A stretch of 64,000 bases of DNA from Phytophthora colocasiae (taxonomy: Eukaryota > Oomycota > Peronosporomycetes > Peronosporales > Peronosporaceae): positions 1,116,001 to 1,180,000 of the forward strand of contig JAGKQI010000101.1 of assembly GCA_018806915.1 (NCBI GenBank), in the 5' to 3' direction. Positions 19,805 to 31,780 of this stretch are shown in pieces. Position numbers and translations under genes: made by a program. Under the pieces are notes generated by a model. The model was not told where the DNA came from. It saw nothing but the letters and a program-made list of their open reading frames with translations, and did not search any database. Position 1 is the first letter of the stretch. The number at the start of each line of letters is the position of its first letter.

Positions 19805-21239
19805 CACCTTTTCAACTTCAAAATGGCGACAGGTAAAATCAATGTTGCAAAATGTAAAATCAAAATGGCACGCGCAAGAGAAGTTACCAACGCAAAACTT
19901 GATATTAACGTTATTCTCCTACAGGCATATCTTTCATCTGAATTGCGCGTGCGTGAAATGTCGTCGTGTGCAGCGAACACTTACGGCATAAATCCGGCGT
20001 GATTGCTTCGTTTACAAGGAGATCTGCGGCAAGTTTTAGGTAGCTTTCTCGGTGCGCCTTGATAGTGAGGTGGGGAGGTACACGCAAAATAGCTTGACGA
20101 TGCCTGGCGAGGAAACGTTTTACCATAGCTTTGAATGCGGAAAAGCAATTCTCGATCGGGTTCAGCATTGGGGAGTACGGACCGAGACGCAACAGTGTCG
20201 CCGTCGAGAACGGGGCTTCGTCGAAGACGTCTCCAATGTTGGCATGACACGGTGCGTTATCGCACACCAGCACAACGTTCTCCAGCGGTGTTGAAGCGCC
20301 GATGTACCTCAGCATGCGGCGAATGTAGTCGTTGCAGGCCTCTGACGTGAAGGAGCCAAAGCGCTTTTCCGAGTAAGCGAGCCGTCTTCCGAAATACACG
20401 CTATCACGTGAATGTTTGACCCTTGCTGGCAGTGTTCTTGTCCACAGCACGCCTTCCTTTCTTGCTTCGTCCACGGCGGCGTGCACACCACAAATTAAAG
20501 TTAGTTTCATCCACATAAAATATCTTCTTACCTGCAGCTTTTAGAGCAATTAACTCGATGACATAATCTCTCCGCAAAATCTTGTTCTCGACAAGGTTGC
20601 GATAGTTGTTGTCACGATGCGTCTGTTTAACAGTGTACATCTGGGCGTCAATGTGTGCCTTAACCGTCTGCCGCGTCACCTTCAGCGCGAAGCGCTCTTC
20701 AAGAGCATCAACCATCTCGTCAAGTGTAATGTAGCAGTTGTCATCAATGAGACCGAGTAGGTAGGCGACGTGCTCGTCATGAATCTTTCTGTGGCGCTTG
20801 CCTCCACGAGGTTTTCTTGGTGACATTTCCCAGTTGTCAGTGGCCTCAGCAGCATTGATCCAATGATATGCTGTACGTAGTTTGACATCGTTCTTGGCTG
20901 CGATATCGCGCCAGTCTTGGCCGTTGCGAGCAGCTCGAAGAACCCGGAGAATAGTTGCGTCGTCGTACATCATTGTTGTGAGGAATAGGTAGCTCAAAGA
21001 GAAAAGGAAAGTGAATGAATAGCATTGTAGCAACGCTGCTGCAGCAATAGTGTCCATCAATTCCTTGGCCACCGGACAGCCAGCCAAAGTAAAAAGGCGG
21101 GAGCAATCTTCATCTCTACGATTTCATTAACTGTATAACTAAATGCTATCAAAGCTATTAGGTATCAGCGTCATGCCATTTTGATTTTACATTTTGCAAC
21201 ATTGATTTTACCTGTCGCCATTTTGAAGTTGAAAAGGTG
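19805..21239. mobile_element. Tc1/IS630-type transposon with 66-bp inverted repeats
   Basis: The ends are near-perfect inverted repeats of about 66 bp beginning CACCTTTTCAACTTCAAAAT. They are flanked by TA on both sides (19803-19804 and 21240-21241). The 1,435-bp element carries one broken transposase gene on the minus strand. The identity of the two arms suggests fairly recent movement. Confidence 0.85.
19911..20973 (-). pseudogene. Tc1/IS630-type transposase with two frameshifts
   Basis: From the ATG at 20973 the frame encodes a helix-turn-helix region (ILRVLRAARNGQDWRDIAAK) and the first catalytic Asp (KIFYVDETNFNLW), then shifts near 20,420. A middle piece (NIHVIACISEDG) is in another frame. 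A second shift near 20,370 leads to the last part with the second Asp (VVLVCDNAPCHAN) and the catalytic Glu (YSPMLNPIENCF). By my count 35 residues separate the second Asp and the Glu. The transposase cannot be made as one protein from this copy. Confidence 0.8.
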
Positions 21240-21241
21240 TA

Positions 21242-22171
21242 CATGTATTGTCCTGCCAACGTTACGTATGAGATACCAGCACTTCATAGCAGCAACAAGA
21301 GAGTCTTCCAACCAAATGCTAGATTGAGTTAATCAATCTGTGGACCGTTACTTGGATTCAACTCCACATATTCGTATCAACATCAGTGATTCTGAATACA
21401 GCGCCGCTGTTATATACTCCAAAGTATTATGTTGGTAGCTGCAAGCAGTGCGCTTCACTGTCTTCTTGAACCAAGTTCCTTCAGTTCGTAGATTACTGTA
21501 CACTTTGAGTAGAGCATATGATCCAGTTCGTTCTTTCTCTGCACCGTAAGCAACGGATCGCCACCTTCACTGAAAGACATAAATTCCGCTGCCATGCAGC
21601 ACCTGGGGAAATAGCTTCCGCGCGACTCATGCGCCTCTGTCCAGCCACCACCATGTTTCCACTGTATACAACTGTGTTCCCAATATGATAAACTAGCAGT
21701 TGGTCCAAGCTAGAAGTTCAATGCGTCTCTGTGGCCTTCGTGAGATGCAGCTATCTCCGATACTTGGGTCATATGACGAACCTCTATAATCACATATAGA
21801 TGAGCGGCGCGTGCCACGATGTATATCGGGATGGTAGATTTATACCGTTCCTCAAGCTGGGGACTACGGCAGTTATCGTTTGCTTCCTGCTGTACGAACG
21901 TGCAAAATACTATTCTCCCACATGTACAGTTAGGTGTTTTACAGCAAAAAGATCGTCGAAATGCAGTGCAGGTCAGATGCTGGAGCAGTAGAGAAACCTC
22001 AAAAATACTCCGAACGCGGGTAGGGTTAACTGCAACAGAAGAAAAAAAAATGCATCGTGGCCACAGTATTTTTGCACTCTCACAGTCGCCGTCCAGAAAG
22101 CAACAAGCCGCCGCGTGGGGCTGACAAGAATTCAAGTAATAAAAGACTGAAAAGTATTTTTTTGCAGCGCG
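21242..22171. other. Intergenic, 5' flank of KDM5
   Basis: About 930 bases without a supportable gene. Just before the KDM5 start codon a T-rich tract ends in gcag, which could be a 3' splice site of an intron in the 5' untranslated region. Confidence 0.4.
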
Positions 22172-25100
22172 ATGGACTGGGACCCGAAGAACAGCGACTC
22201 GGATGGCTACATCTGTCCGCCATGTCCAGTGTTCTACCCTTCGGCTGAAGAATTCCAGCACCCGTTGAAATATATTTCCAGGTGCGGTCATTTATTCTTT
22301 TTGTCCTCCGCCACCTCTTCTCCGTACTCGTTCCAAGCTCGGAACAGCTTTAATGGCCAAAGTGTTGCCACTTTGACGTCAACGGACGCGACCGGAGGAA
22401 GAGAAGGCCCTTAGTCTTCTCTGTAGCCAATAGCCGACGTCTCCGACTAACTTGTGGTCTTTTTACCTTGTACAGTATCCGCCACATCGGCATGCAGGCT
22501 GGTATCTGTAAAATTGTTCCTCCTAAGGGCTGGCGTCCACCTTTTGCCATCAATGAGAAGACTTTCCGCTTCCGGACTCGAGTGCAACAGCTCAACTGTA
22601 TCGAAGGCCATTCCCGTGCTGAGGGCCAGTTCGTGGAGGCTCTGAGACTCTTCTTGTACCAGCGTGGAGAACCCATGAAGGAGCTCCCACGTGCTGATGG
22701 ACAGCTCGTGAATCTCCACTTGTTATACAAGACAGTGGTTAATTTCGGTGGCTTTGATGCTGTTTGTACCAGTGGCAGGTGGGAGAATGTCGTACGTCGA
22801 GTTGGACGTACGAAAGGAGCGACAGAGCCATCGGAAGAGCTCTGTGATGTTTATAAGACACATTATAAGACGTTGTTGTTTGCTTACGAGAAGGAACAAC
22901 AGTGTAAAGACAACAATAGTGAACAAGCAGAAGTCAAGGTGAAGGTGAAAGTTGAGGACGTGCAAGCTACACCTTCAGGAGGAAATTCTACTGGAAATAC
23001 CAAAGCGACACCGTCGTCCAGGCCTCGTACACTCAGTGGAAGGAAACGTCCAGCCTCAGTACATCAAGAAGAGGACGAGACAGAAGAAGAACAATCTCGT
23101 GTAAAGCGTACATTGTTCTCTGACGGCGAACACACCAGTAGCGAAGAGAATGAAAGCCATCCAACGACACCACCAAGACCTGGAAGACGGTTAAAAGACC
23201 ACCAGGGAAGTATCAACCAGCTGGACCTCGAGCCTGAAGCTCTTAAACCCTCAGCAACACGCAAGGAGAGACTTGGAGCTCCAGAAATTCGTACAGGACA
23301 GAAGTTCTACCGGTTTTTCCCAGAAGCAGGAGCTGTATTAACAGAAGTGAAGCGGGTATTTGGAGGGAAGAAGCCGCACGTTGCCGTGCGATACCTGGAG
23401 GACGGTTCGAATGACGATGTGGAGCTGTCTACCATGGAGATCCTGGTCGCCAATGGCTGGGACGCAGACGCCGCGGAACTGGCGTTTAACAGTGAGATCT
23501 GCCAGGTTTGTTTGCGTGGTGATTGTTGGGATCGGATGTTGCTGTGCGATGGCTGCAACAGTGGCCAACACATCTTCTGCTTGGACGATCCGCTGGATGT
23601 GGTGCCGACTGGAGACTGGTACTGCAACGACTGTGTGCAGGACGCGATGGATCCGAGTAAAACCAAGGAAAACCCAAAGTTCGGCTTCGATATGGGCGCG
23701 GAGATCAGTCTCATGGACTACAAGGAGCGTGCAGATGCTTGGAAACGTGATTATTTTTCCTTGTCGTCGGAGGTTCATCCAGACGAAGCTGTGAGTGATC
23801 GAGAGCTGGAGAGCGAGTACTGGAGGCTACTGAGCATCCCAATGCACGAACAGCGACTGGAAGTGCAGTATGGTAGTGATGTGGACACTGGCGCCAACGG
23901 TAGCGCTTTCCCTCGCCAGGATCTGTACGCCAAGAGTCTTCGTACTGTGAAAAAGCGTTGGAAGAATCTAACTGCAAAGGCTAAGAGTGAACACGTTCGT
24001 CAACTGAGTGAATTCTTCTCGCATGGACTTCGCGATGGTCTAGCAGCAACAGCAGGAGGAGAAAACATGGATATTGAAGATGCCAAATCGCTAGAGGAGC
24101 TACTGGAGCGGTACGCGCAGGATGACTGGAACTTGAACAATATGCCGAAACTTCCTGGTTCCGTACTCCAGTACTTGGATGAAGATATCAAGGGTATTAT
24201 GATCCCGTGGTTGTACGCTGGAATGTGCTTTTCCACTTTTTGTTGGCACGTGGAGGACCATAACTTCTACAGTACCAGTTACTTGCATTGTGGCGCTCCT
24301 AAGACTTGGTACGGTATCCCTTGTGCCAGTGCTGAGCTTTTCGAACGCACGATGAAGGAATTGACCCCCGAACTGTTCGGTAGTCAACCGGATCTCCACA
24401 TGCAACTGGTGACAATGTTCTCGCCTAAAACGCTGCGAGACCATGGCGTCCCTGTGTACCGAGCCACGCACCGACCGAACGAGTTCATCGTGACGTTCCC
24501 GTCCGCTTACCACGCAGGCTTTAATAACGGCTTCAATTGTGCTGAAGCTGTCAATTTCGCCACGATGGATTGGCTACCCTGGGGTGCCAAGTCTCTGCTG
24601 AAGTACCGTCAGTTCCAGAAGCTCCCAGTCTTCTGTCATGAAGCTCTGGTCTGTACTCTGGCTGAGACTCTTGTGGATGGAAACGCTTTTGACTTCCACC
24701 ATGCCAAGACGTCGTTACTACCAGCAGTACAGCAGTTGCTACACGAGTATCAGGAGTTCCAACGCCGTGTGGACGAGAGTGAGGTACCTGTGGAGAAACG
24801 GGAGCTTATGGCTGAGTACGAGAATCACGGGACAATTGCTGCAGCTGATCCAGATGCGACGTCGACAGCTACAGGACGACGGAGTATGGTGGCTCGAGCT
24901 TGTAACAGGCCGTCGAAGATGGCTGTAAGTCTACCGGATAGGGGGTCTAAAATGAAGATGGAGACGATGCGACCTACTCGGATGGTGCTGTGGGCAGGGC
25001 GTTCGGGCAAGAATGAAGGTCTCCGTTGTGTCACGTGCAAACAATATTGCTATCTCCAAGCTGTGGTCTGTACGAGATGTCGTCCACAGCAGGGAAGCAG

Positions 25101-27501
25101 CACTGTTGGCTGCGTTGAGCACTACCCGACCATGTGCAAGTGCAGAAATCCGGATAACTTCGTATACCTGTATCGATATGAAATTACGAAGCTTGAAGAG
25201 ATGATCAGCAGCTTGCGAGGGCGGTTGGAAGGCGTCCAAGACTGGAATAGGGAATGCGACGCTGCGATGGAAGCTACTGGAGGACGAAAACCTACAGTCC
25301 TCGACTTGAAGCGGCTTTTATCACGTGGTAAATCCTGTGGTGGTGCAGATATTAAGCGCTTGGATGCTTTAGAATTTGCGATTTCAGCTGCTGAAAGCTG
25401 GGAGTCTCGTGCTGAACAAGCATTGGCAAAGGATCAGCACTCGTACCTGAACATCTCTGAGTTCGAGTTGCTGTTGTCTGAGGGTGAAGAACTGGTCGTT
25501 GAAGCTGCAGCAGTTGGGACTTTACGCCAAGTCGTGGAGGAATGGCGATCAGTTCGTGTGGATGCTACGAAGCTCTTGAATTCGGTGCAAGCGATTGCCA
25601 ATGAAGAGATCTCAAAAGCTCAGCCCAGAGCCCCAGCCGATGTGTCTTCTGTTCTCCGGTCCATGGGATCTCCTAACGTTTTGCTGCATGGCAATGTCCA
25701 TTTCGGCCACTTGTGCAATTCGATAAACGACGTAAGTGATCGTCTACGAGCGAAGCAGGAGAGCAACGGAGACGGGAGCTTCCTCAGCCAACTTGTACGT
25801 GGTCGACGGTACCTGGAAGTCCTCTGTAAAGTGAATGTTCTAGCTGCTACCATAGTGGATCGAGTTCAAGGGAGCACTGTGATGGGGACACCTACTCAAG
25901 GTCAAGTGGAACGTGTACTGAGTGAAGTGGACGAGTTACAACTGCAAAATCCCTATTCTGTAGGGAACGCTGAGCCCTTGAGGAAATTATTAGCAGCCAC
26001 AGAAGCAGAGGCTGTAGATGTTGAGGAAGCGCTGGGTGATCGCTCTAAAAGCACTGAAGAACTTGAAGTTCTGCTTCGGCGAGCAGTAGCGATGCCCATT
26101 CCTCCAGCGAATACACTGGAGCTCAAGAATCGTCTCGAGAAGTGTCGATTGTGGGAGCGTCGAGCTTTGAAGCTCTTGAACGTCTCTAGAATGGAGAAAC
26201 GACCGTCACTGGACGACGTGGAGCATTTCTACGCCCAAGCGGATACTCATTTCGTGTCGACTTCGTCCCTACTGTATCGCCAAGTGCACTCGCGTCTCCA
26301 AGATTGTCGTCGCTGGTACGATGCTGTCCACGCGTTGTTCTTACGTCCATCCAACAGCCACCTCTCTCTCAGTCAGTTCTTACAGACTGCACTGGATAAA
26401 ATGCCGATTCAACAGCACACGCAGCTCCATTGCGTCTGTCAGCAAGTTCTTAGTGAACATGCGCAGGTCGTGACGTGCCAGAGTTGTCAGCTTTACTTCC
26501 ACCCACAATGCGTACCGGAGTTGATGCCTCAACGTCCTCGAGACTCTTTCTTATGTGCGTCTTGCCGTCCTCAACGCAAGAAACAAGGGAGTCGACGGGA
26601 TCCGGACGCACCTCCGATCTTCTGCGTCTGCCGTGAAGTCGAGCATTCGCCCATGATCTGCTGTGACTTCTGTGACGAATGGTATCACGCGGTTTGTGTG
26701 GATCTCTCACCTTTGGAGCTGGATAAAGTGGACGCTTTCCGTTGTCCACGTTGCTCTCGTCGACAGAATTTGTACTACATGGACAAGAAGCTGTTACGAC
26801 GTGAATGTATGGGCCGAAGACCATCACTATCACGTGTGGAAAGTTTCCTGGCTCAAATGCAGAATCAACTGGTTGCTTTCCCACCTGGAGCGCAGGAACT
26901 ATTAACTTACGTCCATGAAGTGAAGAAAGTGAACAGCGACGTAGAGAAATTCGCTCGGGACTTCGCTTTAACGCCGTTCTCTCCTGCTGTCTACGCTACA
27001 CCCGAGTACGTGCAGATTCAAGAAGCGGCTGTGATGGAGTTGATGGAGCGTGTAACTGGACTTGAAGTAGGACTGGAGTTGGCCCAGACGCAGTTAGGAG
27101 CTGTCCATTGGTGCTTAAGAGCTTGCCAACTCGTGCTGGGACCGAATTCTCGACCTCCAAGATACGCACATCTCGTTGCGCTGCTGCAAGACGTTAAGAG
27201 CCAAGAACCAACTTTCGCCTTCCCTCGAGAGGAGTATCGACTCATGCAGTTGACCATTGCAGAGCGCGTGAACAAAGCTGCACAGTGGCTCCATGCTACG
27301 AAAACGCTGGAAGTGGAAGAGTGGAATGTCGACAAGGCACAACGTCTACAACGCGAGTCTGAGGAACTCAGTGCGTATCTGGAGCTACCAGCGACTGAGT
27401 TGGAGCTTGTTCAGAAGATTTTAGCTAATCAGCAGATTGAGGAGGAAGAAGAACCGGACAGTCCGAGTGCCATCGCCTGGAAGAGACAGCGACACTGGTA
27501 G
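22172..27501 (+). CDS. KDM5: KDM5/JARID1-type histone H3K4 demethylase
   Basis: Two exons (22172-22281 and 22476-27501) joined across a 194-bp GT-AG intron give 1,711 residues. The intron splits the JmjN domain (CPVFYPSAEEFQHPLKYIS, then SIRHIGMQAGICKIVPP). Then come ARID (about 75-165), a Tudor-like segment, PHD1 (about 375-425), JmjC (about 585-750), a C5HC2 zinc finger (about 887-932), the PLU1 region, and two PHD fingers (about 1355-1465). The iron ligands are present: WHVED (His, Glu) and YHAGFN (second His). The family removes methyl groups from H3K4me3/me2 using 2-oxoglutarate and oxygen. It ends 44 bp from the convergent methyltransferase-like gene. Confidence 0.93.
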
Positions 27502-27545
27502 TTAGTTACGTGACCAACTTACATATACAAACTGTTCTATAGCAT

Positions 27546-28884
27546 CTACTGAGACTTGGTCTTGAACTCGTCCCATAGCGCAGTTGGAAATTGTTCCAAC
27601 ACACGCTCGCGCATATGACTTTGCGTTTCAGCGTGGATCTCACGGAAGGTTTCCTGGCCGTGATCAGCTTCCGTTAGGATCTGCGGCACAGCGTCTTGAG
27701 CCTCGTTGGTATTGTCATTTGACACAAAACGCACTTCTTCGTCGTCCATTTCCTGGTGGATAGCAACCTCCACATCGCTCTTCAACTCGGTGAAGATCTA
27801 CTTGAAGTAATTGACAAATGAATCAGCCATTTAAAAGACACTTCAGAGTTAGAATCAAAACTTACCTCCCAGTCGGGGAAATTCTTGACCACCTAGATAA
27901 AAAACAAGATAGGAATCAGCTTAAGCAAACTGAAGGAATGCAATACTTGACACTTACACTGAAGAAAGTGTGTGCGGGAGGGTTCTTGTACATCCCCGTG
28001 GATGGTAACTTAAAGTCGAACGGTTCGTCGGAAGCGTAGAATACGATATTGGCTGCATCAGGCTCATTCGGTTCCTCCATCTCACGGAAACACTTGACGT
28101 GCTTGAATACACTCTGCAAAGTGCGGTAGATAGACTTAGGCGCCGCCGAGCGAGCTCCCTGCATGTAACCCACGAAATTCATGACCAGGACTCCATCCTT
28201 GGTCAACCAATTCTCTCGAACATGGAGCATCTCCTCTCGGACGAAGAAAGCGAAGGGGTTCCATCCAGTATAGACGTCCACAATGAAAAGATCGTAAGGA
28301 TGTTCCTCCTCCTCCGTCTCAACACCTAACTCCGTTGGTTTACTGGCTAGGAATTTCAGTCCATCCATGACGAAGGTTCGTCCTTTAGGGCACTTCTCTT
28401 CCTTGTCATCTTCATCAATAGGACACCATTCATACTGGAAATAGTCAGCTGCTTGAGTCACCACTGCGTCACTGATCTCCACCACATCCGTAGGAATATC
28501 CATTTCTCGAAGGAAACTAGGCACAGTACCAATCCCTAAGCCTATTTGAAGCGCCCGAGTAGGTTTCTTCTCCAAATAGGCAGCACATTGCATAATTGTA
28601 AAACCTGGGAAAGCTGTTTGTTTGCGTAAGTACGGATCGTCGAATTCCGCCCCAATAATGGTCTCGTCGTAGAGCAAGTGGAGAACCCCATTGCGACGCA
28701 CAACCGCTACGACTGAGTCATCCACATCGATACGACTCACTAAGTCATACGCATCGTCCGTTGCAGGCTCCAGGTGAGTGCCTGCTGGCTGCCCACCTAC
28801 AGACGAGAGCAGTAGAGTCAGGAGAACAATCCCTAGCATACCTAAGTATAGCGGGTACTGCGAGACTGTAACCTCAGTCAACAT
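27546..28884 (-). CDS. Spermidine-synthase-like class I methyltransferase-fold protein, membrane-anchored
   Basis: Three exons (28884-27958, 27892-27866, 27797-27546) with two short introns (65 and 68 bp) give 401 residues; the middle exon encodes only nine. The N-terminus has a hydrophobic segment (LGMLGIVLLTLLLSSVGG), a signal peptide or anchor. The Rossmann core follows: glycine motif ALQIGLGIGTVPSFL, acidic strand-2 end (DVVEISD), and a later DLFIVDVYTGWNPF. This arrangement is that of polyamine aminopropyltransferases and METTL13-like proteins, which bind SAM or decarboxylated SAM. The acidic C-terminus is low complexity. I chose the ATG at 28884 because it begins the signal segment. Substrate unknown. 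Confidence 0.75.
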
Positions 28885-29043
28885 TCGGGCAACATCCCAG
28901 AGGTGGCATTTATTTATGGTATACAATGTATACAATGTATAGCTATCGTTATACAGCTTATTATTTAGCACGAGCTTAAATTAAATCGAGCAGATTAGGT
29001 CACCTTTCTGAGCAACAAGAAACAAGAACAAACACAAGACTCA

Positions 29044-29160
29044 AAGACGATCTTCGTCAAGACCTTCACCACCGGCAAGACCATCACGTTGGACGTGGAG
29101 CCTTCGGACTCGATCGACAACGTGAAGCAGAAAATTCAGGACAAGGAGGGCAAGTTATAG
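29044..29160 (+). pseudogene. Truncated ubiquitin coding fragment
   Basis: A 39-codon frame reads as the first half of ubiquitin: an I-F-V-K-T strand, then [20 protein letters not shown], ending at KEGK before L and a stop. It lacks a start Met in frame, has one or two extra residues after FVKT, and has no second half. It is a processed or duplicated remnant between two unrelated genes. Confidence 0.8.
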
Positions 29161-29244
29161 GAAATTTATGTTTAACTTTCCGACTCAAGCTACTATCACT
29201 CGACACTGGACAACGAAGAGGAAACACTAAGGTAGTGAGTGTAC

Positions 29245-31206
29245 TTACAGTCGCGTAATGCCAGAATGTGCGTGGGACAAATTGAAAATGTCATGCAAGG
29301 CCTGCGAGCTGACACTTGGTCGTGGAATGTTCGGGTGGGGGTTCCCATTGGCATTAGCTCCTCTGTGAGAGAACTGAGGTAGGATGTTGCTGCTCATCGC
29401 AACACTCACAAAGTCCGACGGACTGGGTTCGTCCATACTAGGAGGAGCCATAACTGGTACTTGGCGAGTGGAGTTGAAGATGTTGTAGTTGGACTGCGAG
29501 CGCATACTGGACTGGCCCAAGTCGTCGTACATCATCACACTCGGCCGTAGTAGCGGATGTGGCTGGTGCACTGACATCGTCTCGTACAGGTTATCGTTCT
29601 GGGCCATTAGTACGAGACGCACCACGTGCGCATAAGCGACCGTCGTGCCTTCAAGCTCGAATAGAAGTTTGACGACACTGTTAAAGCGGAAGCGCGTCAC
29701 GCGGAAGCCGAACTTGGACAGGACCTCCCGCAGGTCGTCAACGTCGATGAAGCCGGAGCTTGTTCGGTCTCGGGCCTTCAATTCGGCCTGGAGATCGGTA
29801 ATGGTGAGCTCCTGCTGTGTGATGTGGCCAAGTAAAGTCGTCGCGAACTCGGATCGAAGACGTACGACCTCACTGAAGTTCTCCACCACGTCACTGAGCG
29901 TGTGGGAATTGATACGTAGCGTGTTGCTAACGATGACGAAGTCGTAGAAGATGTGACGTTGTAGAATCACCGCGTTGATCACGAGAGGAAGCGGTACCAT
30001 GACCGTCGGGAGTGTACCGAAGTCTTCGTAGATGTCGTCCATATCGTAAAACGCACACTGTACGAAGAGTGTGATCAGGAACCCGTTGAGAATCAAGAGC
30101 AGCATAACGCCAATGTGCCATCCCTTGTGCGAGAAGAACCGGATTTCGATACTGGGAGATCCCGGCATGACGCCACTGAAGCTCTCCCGACGCTTGTCAT
30201 TCTCGTGTCGAACTCCTGCTTTCTTGTTGCGTTCACGTTGCAGCTCCAGTTCTTCGTGGTGCTCTTGGATGCAGCCCATGACTTCCAGTGCTTTGTCGGC
30301 TTCCTCGTTTCTCCACGCCTCTGCTTCTTCATCAGCAATAGCGTTCAGATTGGCGACAAGAGTAGTTTTGTCATTGCTGAAAGCTGCCGAGTGGAGGAGG
30401 TTGTGCACGCAGGACCGAAAGTACAGACACACCATGACGTGCAGCAGTAGCAGAACCCACGCGAACATCATAAACGCTTCTACAAGTTCATGGCTTTCCG
30501 GCATGTCCGTGTCGATCGTCTTGAGGACTTCGAGCAGTCCACAAATCGACCACGCTACAATCAACAGCACAATCCACATCGCCGGTTCCACTTCAATCAT
30601 GTGTGCGATCTGGTGTGCTTGGGCTCGACTGAGGTACTTGGAGTACGGGAAGAGCTGTGGTAGTCCGAAGCGACGAAGGAACAGACGTCGTAATAGCCTC
30701 AACTCGACGAGTTCCCTGTTGGTCTTCTTGGTCGAGCTGCCGCAACAGAACAACGTTTGGAAGAAGGAGGGCACACCTTCATCGGTTTTGGAGCCGTTGA
30801 CGGAATCGATCAGGTCTTGCGTCGAGATCAACTCGGCACGTTCCGCCCGACCATTCTGGTTGCGAAGGAGGAGAAACACTCCGGTTGATTGCAAGATGAG
30901 AGCGAGTGCCAGAAGGAAAATGGTCAAGTCGGCCACTTGGAACGCCAGCATCGTCTTGCTGTAGCTGTCGATGTCGGGGATTTCCTTGATGATTTTGAGT
31001 CCGAGACTAATTAGACCCAGCACCATCAGTTCTCGGTAAGCTTTCTTCAGCATGTGCTGGTATTTTTCTGAAGGAGGAAACTTATGTTCCAGTTTGTGTA
31101 AAGCTCCTTCGAAGAGAACAAGGCAAAAAGCCAGGATACTCAGGTGGATCAGTACTCGCCAGAACTCGACATCTTCGCCGACCTGGAAAAGTGATCCGCC
31201 TGCCAT
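29245..31206 (-). CDS. MLO-like seven-helix membrane protein with EF-hand, copy 1
   Basis: The product is 653 residues. About seven hydrophobic helices are spread as in MLO proteins: one near the N-terminus (FWRVLIHLSILAFCLVLFEG), then RELMVLGLISLGLK, followed by five more to about residue 410. The H-x-L-E-H and E-L-M-x-L-G-x-I-S-L blocks resemble MLO signatures. Near residue 490 an EF-hand-like loop (DRTSSGFIDVDDL) occupies the cytosolic tail, where plant MLO carries a calmodulin site. The tail is Ser/Pro-rich. The ATG at 31206 was chosen because copy 2 starts the same way (M-x-G-G-S-L-F-Q-V-G). MLO proteins are linked to calcium signalling; the assignment here rests on architecture. Confidence 0.65.
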   Translation of the reverse strand: MAGGSLFQVGEDVEFWRVLIHLSILAFCLVLFEGALHKLEHKFPPSEKYQHMLKKAYRELMVLGLISLGLKIIKEIPDIDSYSKTMLAFQVADLTIFLLALALILQSTGVFLLLRNQNGRAERAELISTQDLIDSVNGSKTDEGVPSFFQTLFCCGSSTKKTNRELVELRLLRRLFLRRFGLPQLFPYSKYLSRAQAHQIAHMIEVEPAMWIVLLIVAWSICGLLEVLKTIDTDMPESHELVEAFMMFAWVLLLLHVMVCLYFRSCVHNLLHSAAFSNDKTTLVANLNAIADEEAEAWRNEEADKALEVMGCIQEHHEELELQRERNKKAGVRHENDKRRESFSGVMPGSPSIEIRFFSHKGWHIGVMLLLILNGFLITLFVQCAFYDMDDIYEDFGTLPTVMVPLPLVINAVILQRHIFYDFVIVSNTLRINSHTLSDVVENFSEVVRLRSEFATTLLGHITQQELTITDLQAELKARDRTSSGFIDVDDLREVLSKFGFRVTRFRFNSVVKLLFELEGTTVAYAHVVRLVLMAQNDNLYETMSVHQPHPLLRPSVMMYDDLGQSSMRSQSNYNIFNSTRQVPVMAPPSMDEPSPSDFVSVAMSSNILPQFSHRGANANGNPHPNIPRPSVSSQALHDIFNLSHAHSGITRL

Positions 31207-31210
31207 AGGG

Positions 31211-31227
31211 GAAATCGTCGAATGAGC
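31211..31227 (-). promoter_or_regulatory. Oomycete-type initiator
   Basis: GCTCATTCGACGATTTC lies 5 bases upstream of the ATG of MLO-like copy 1. It matches the oomycete GCTCATTY core with a following ATTT element. Copy 2 has a similar site. Confidence 0.5.
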
Positions 31228-31780
31228 TCCACTGGGGATCACACCGCTATTCGTGACTCTTCACAACAAACAGATCACTACCGTGAACTCCTTTACTTCC
31301 GGAGTTCGAAACGTTACAGACACTGGCAGTCCAGAGTTTACGGAGTAACGAGGGGGATCCAAAGCTTTGCCGTGTTTCCCACCAACGCCTCCGCAGGATC
31401 GATAAACACAATGAGCCGGGCAATACTCAAGCACGTGCCACTGTGGAGACGGCATTTTTTAACGCGATCATGCTAAAGACTGGTAAACGATCCAAGTCTT
31501 TTATCTTGGAAAACAACAACAATCGCATCTTTCATGGTGTCGCTGGGGATAGACGAGGAACGCCTCAATATTAATTTGTGGTGTCGACGCTAAAGTCGGA
31601 TTTGGACTCATCACGAAATGATGAACACCCAGGCTATGGTCCACCGAATCGACTGAAGTAGCCACCAGAGGGCTCCGTATCAACACGCCGATGCTAAACG
31701 TCAGGGCCAAAAAGATTATGGTATGGTCGAGGCTCAACAAGTTCCGTTATACTGTACTGTACGAGCAGATGAGGTCTTTA
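31228..31780. other. Intergenic upstream of MLO-like copy 1
   Basis: About 550 bases with no supportable gene, ending at the TA target of the small transposon. Confidence 0.45.

Noticed and set aside
21710..22291. 193-codon minus-strand frame opposite KDM5 exon 1
   Set aside because: It overlaps the JmjN exon and splice donor of KDM5 on the other strand, and shows no motif.
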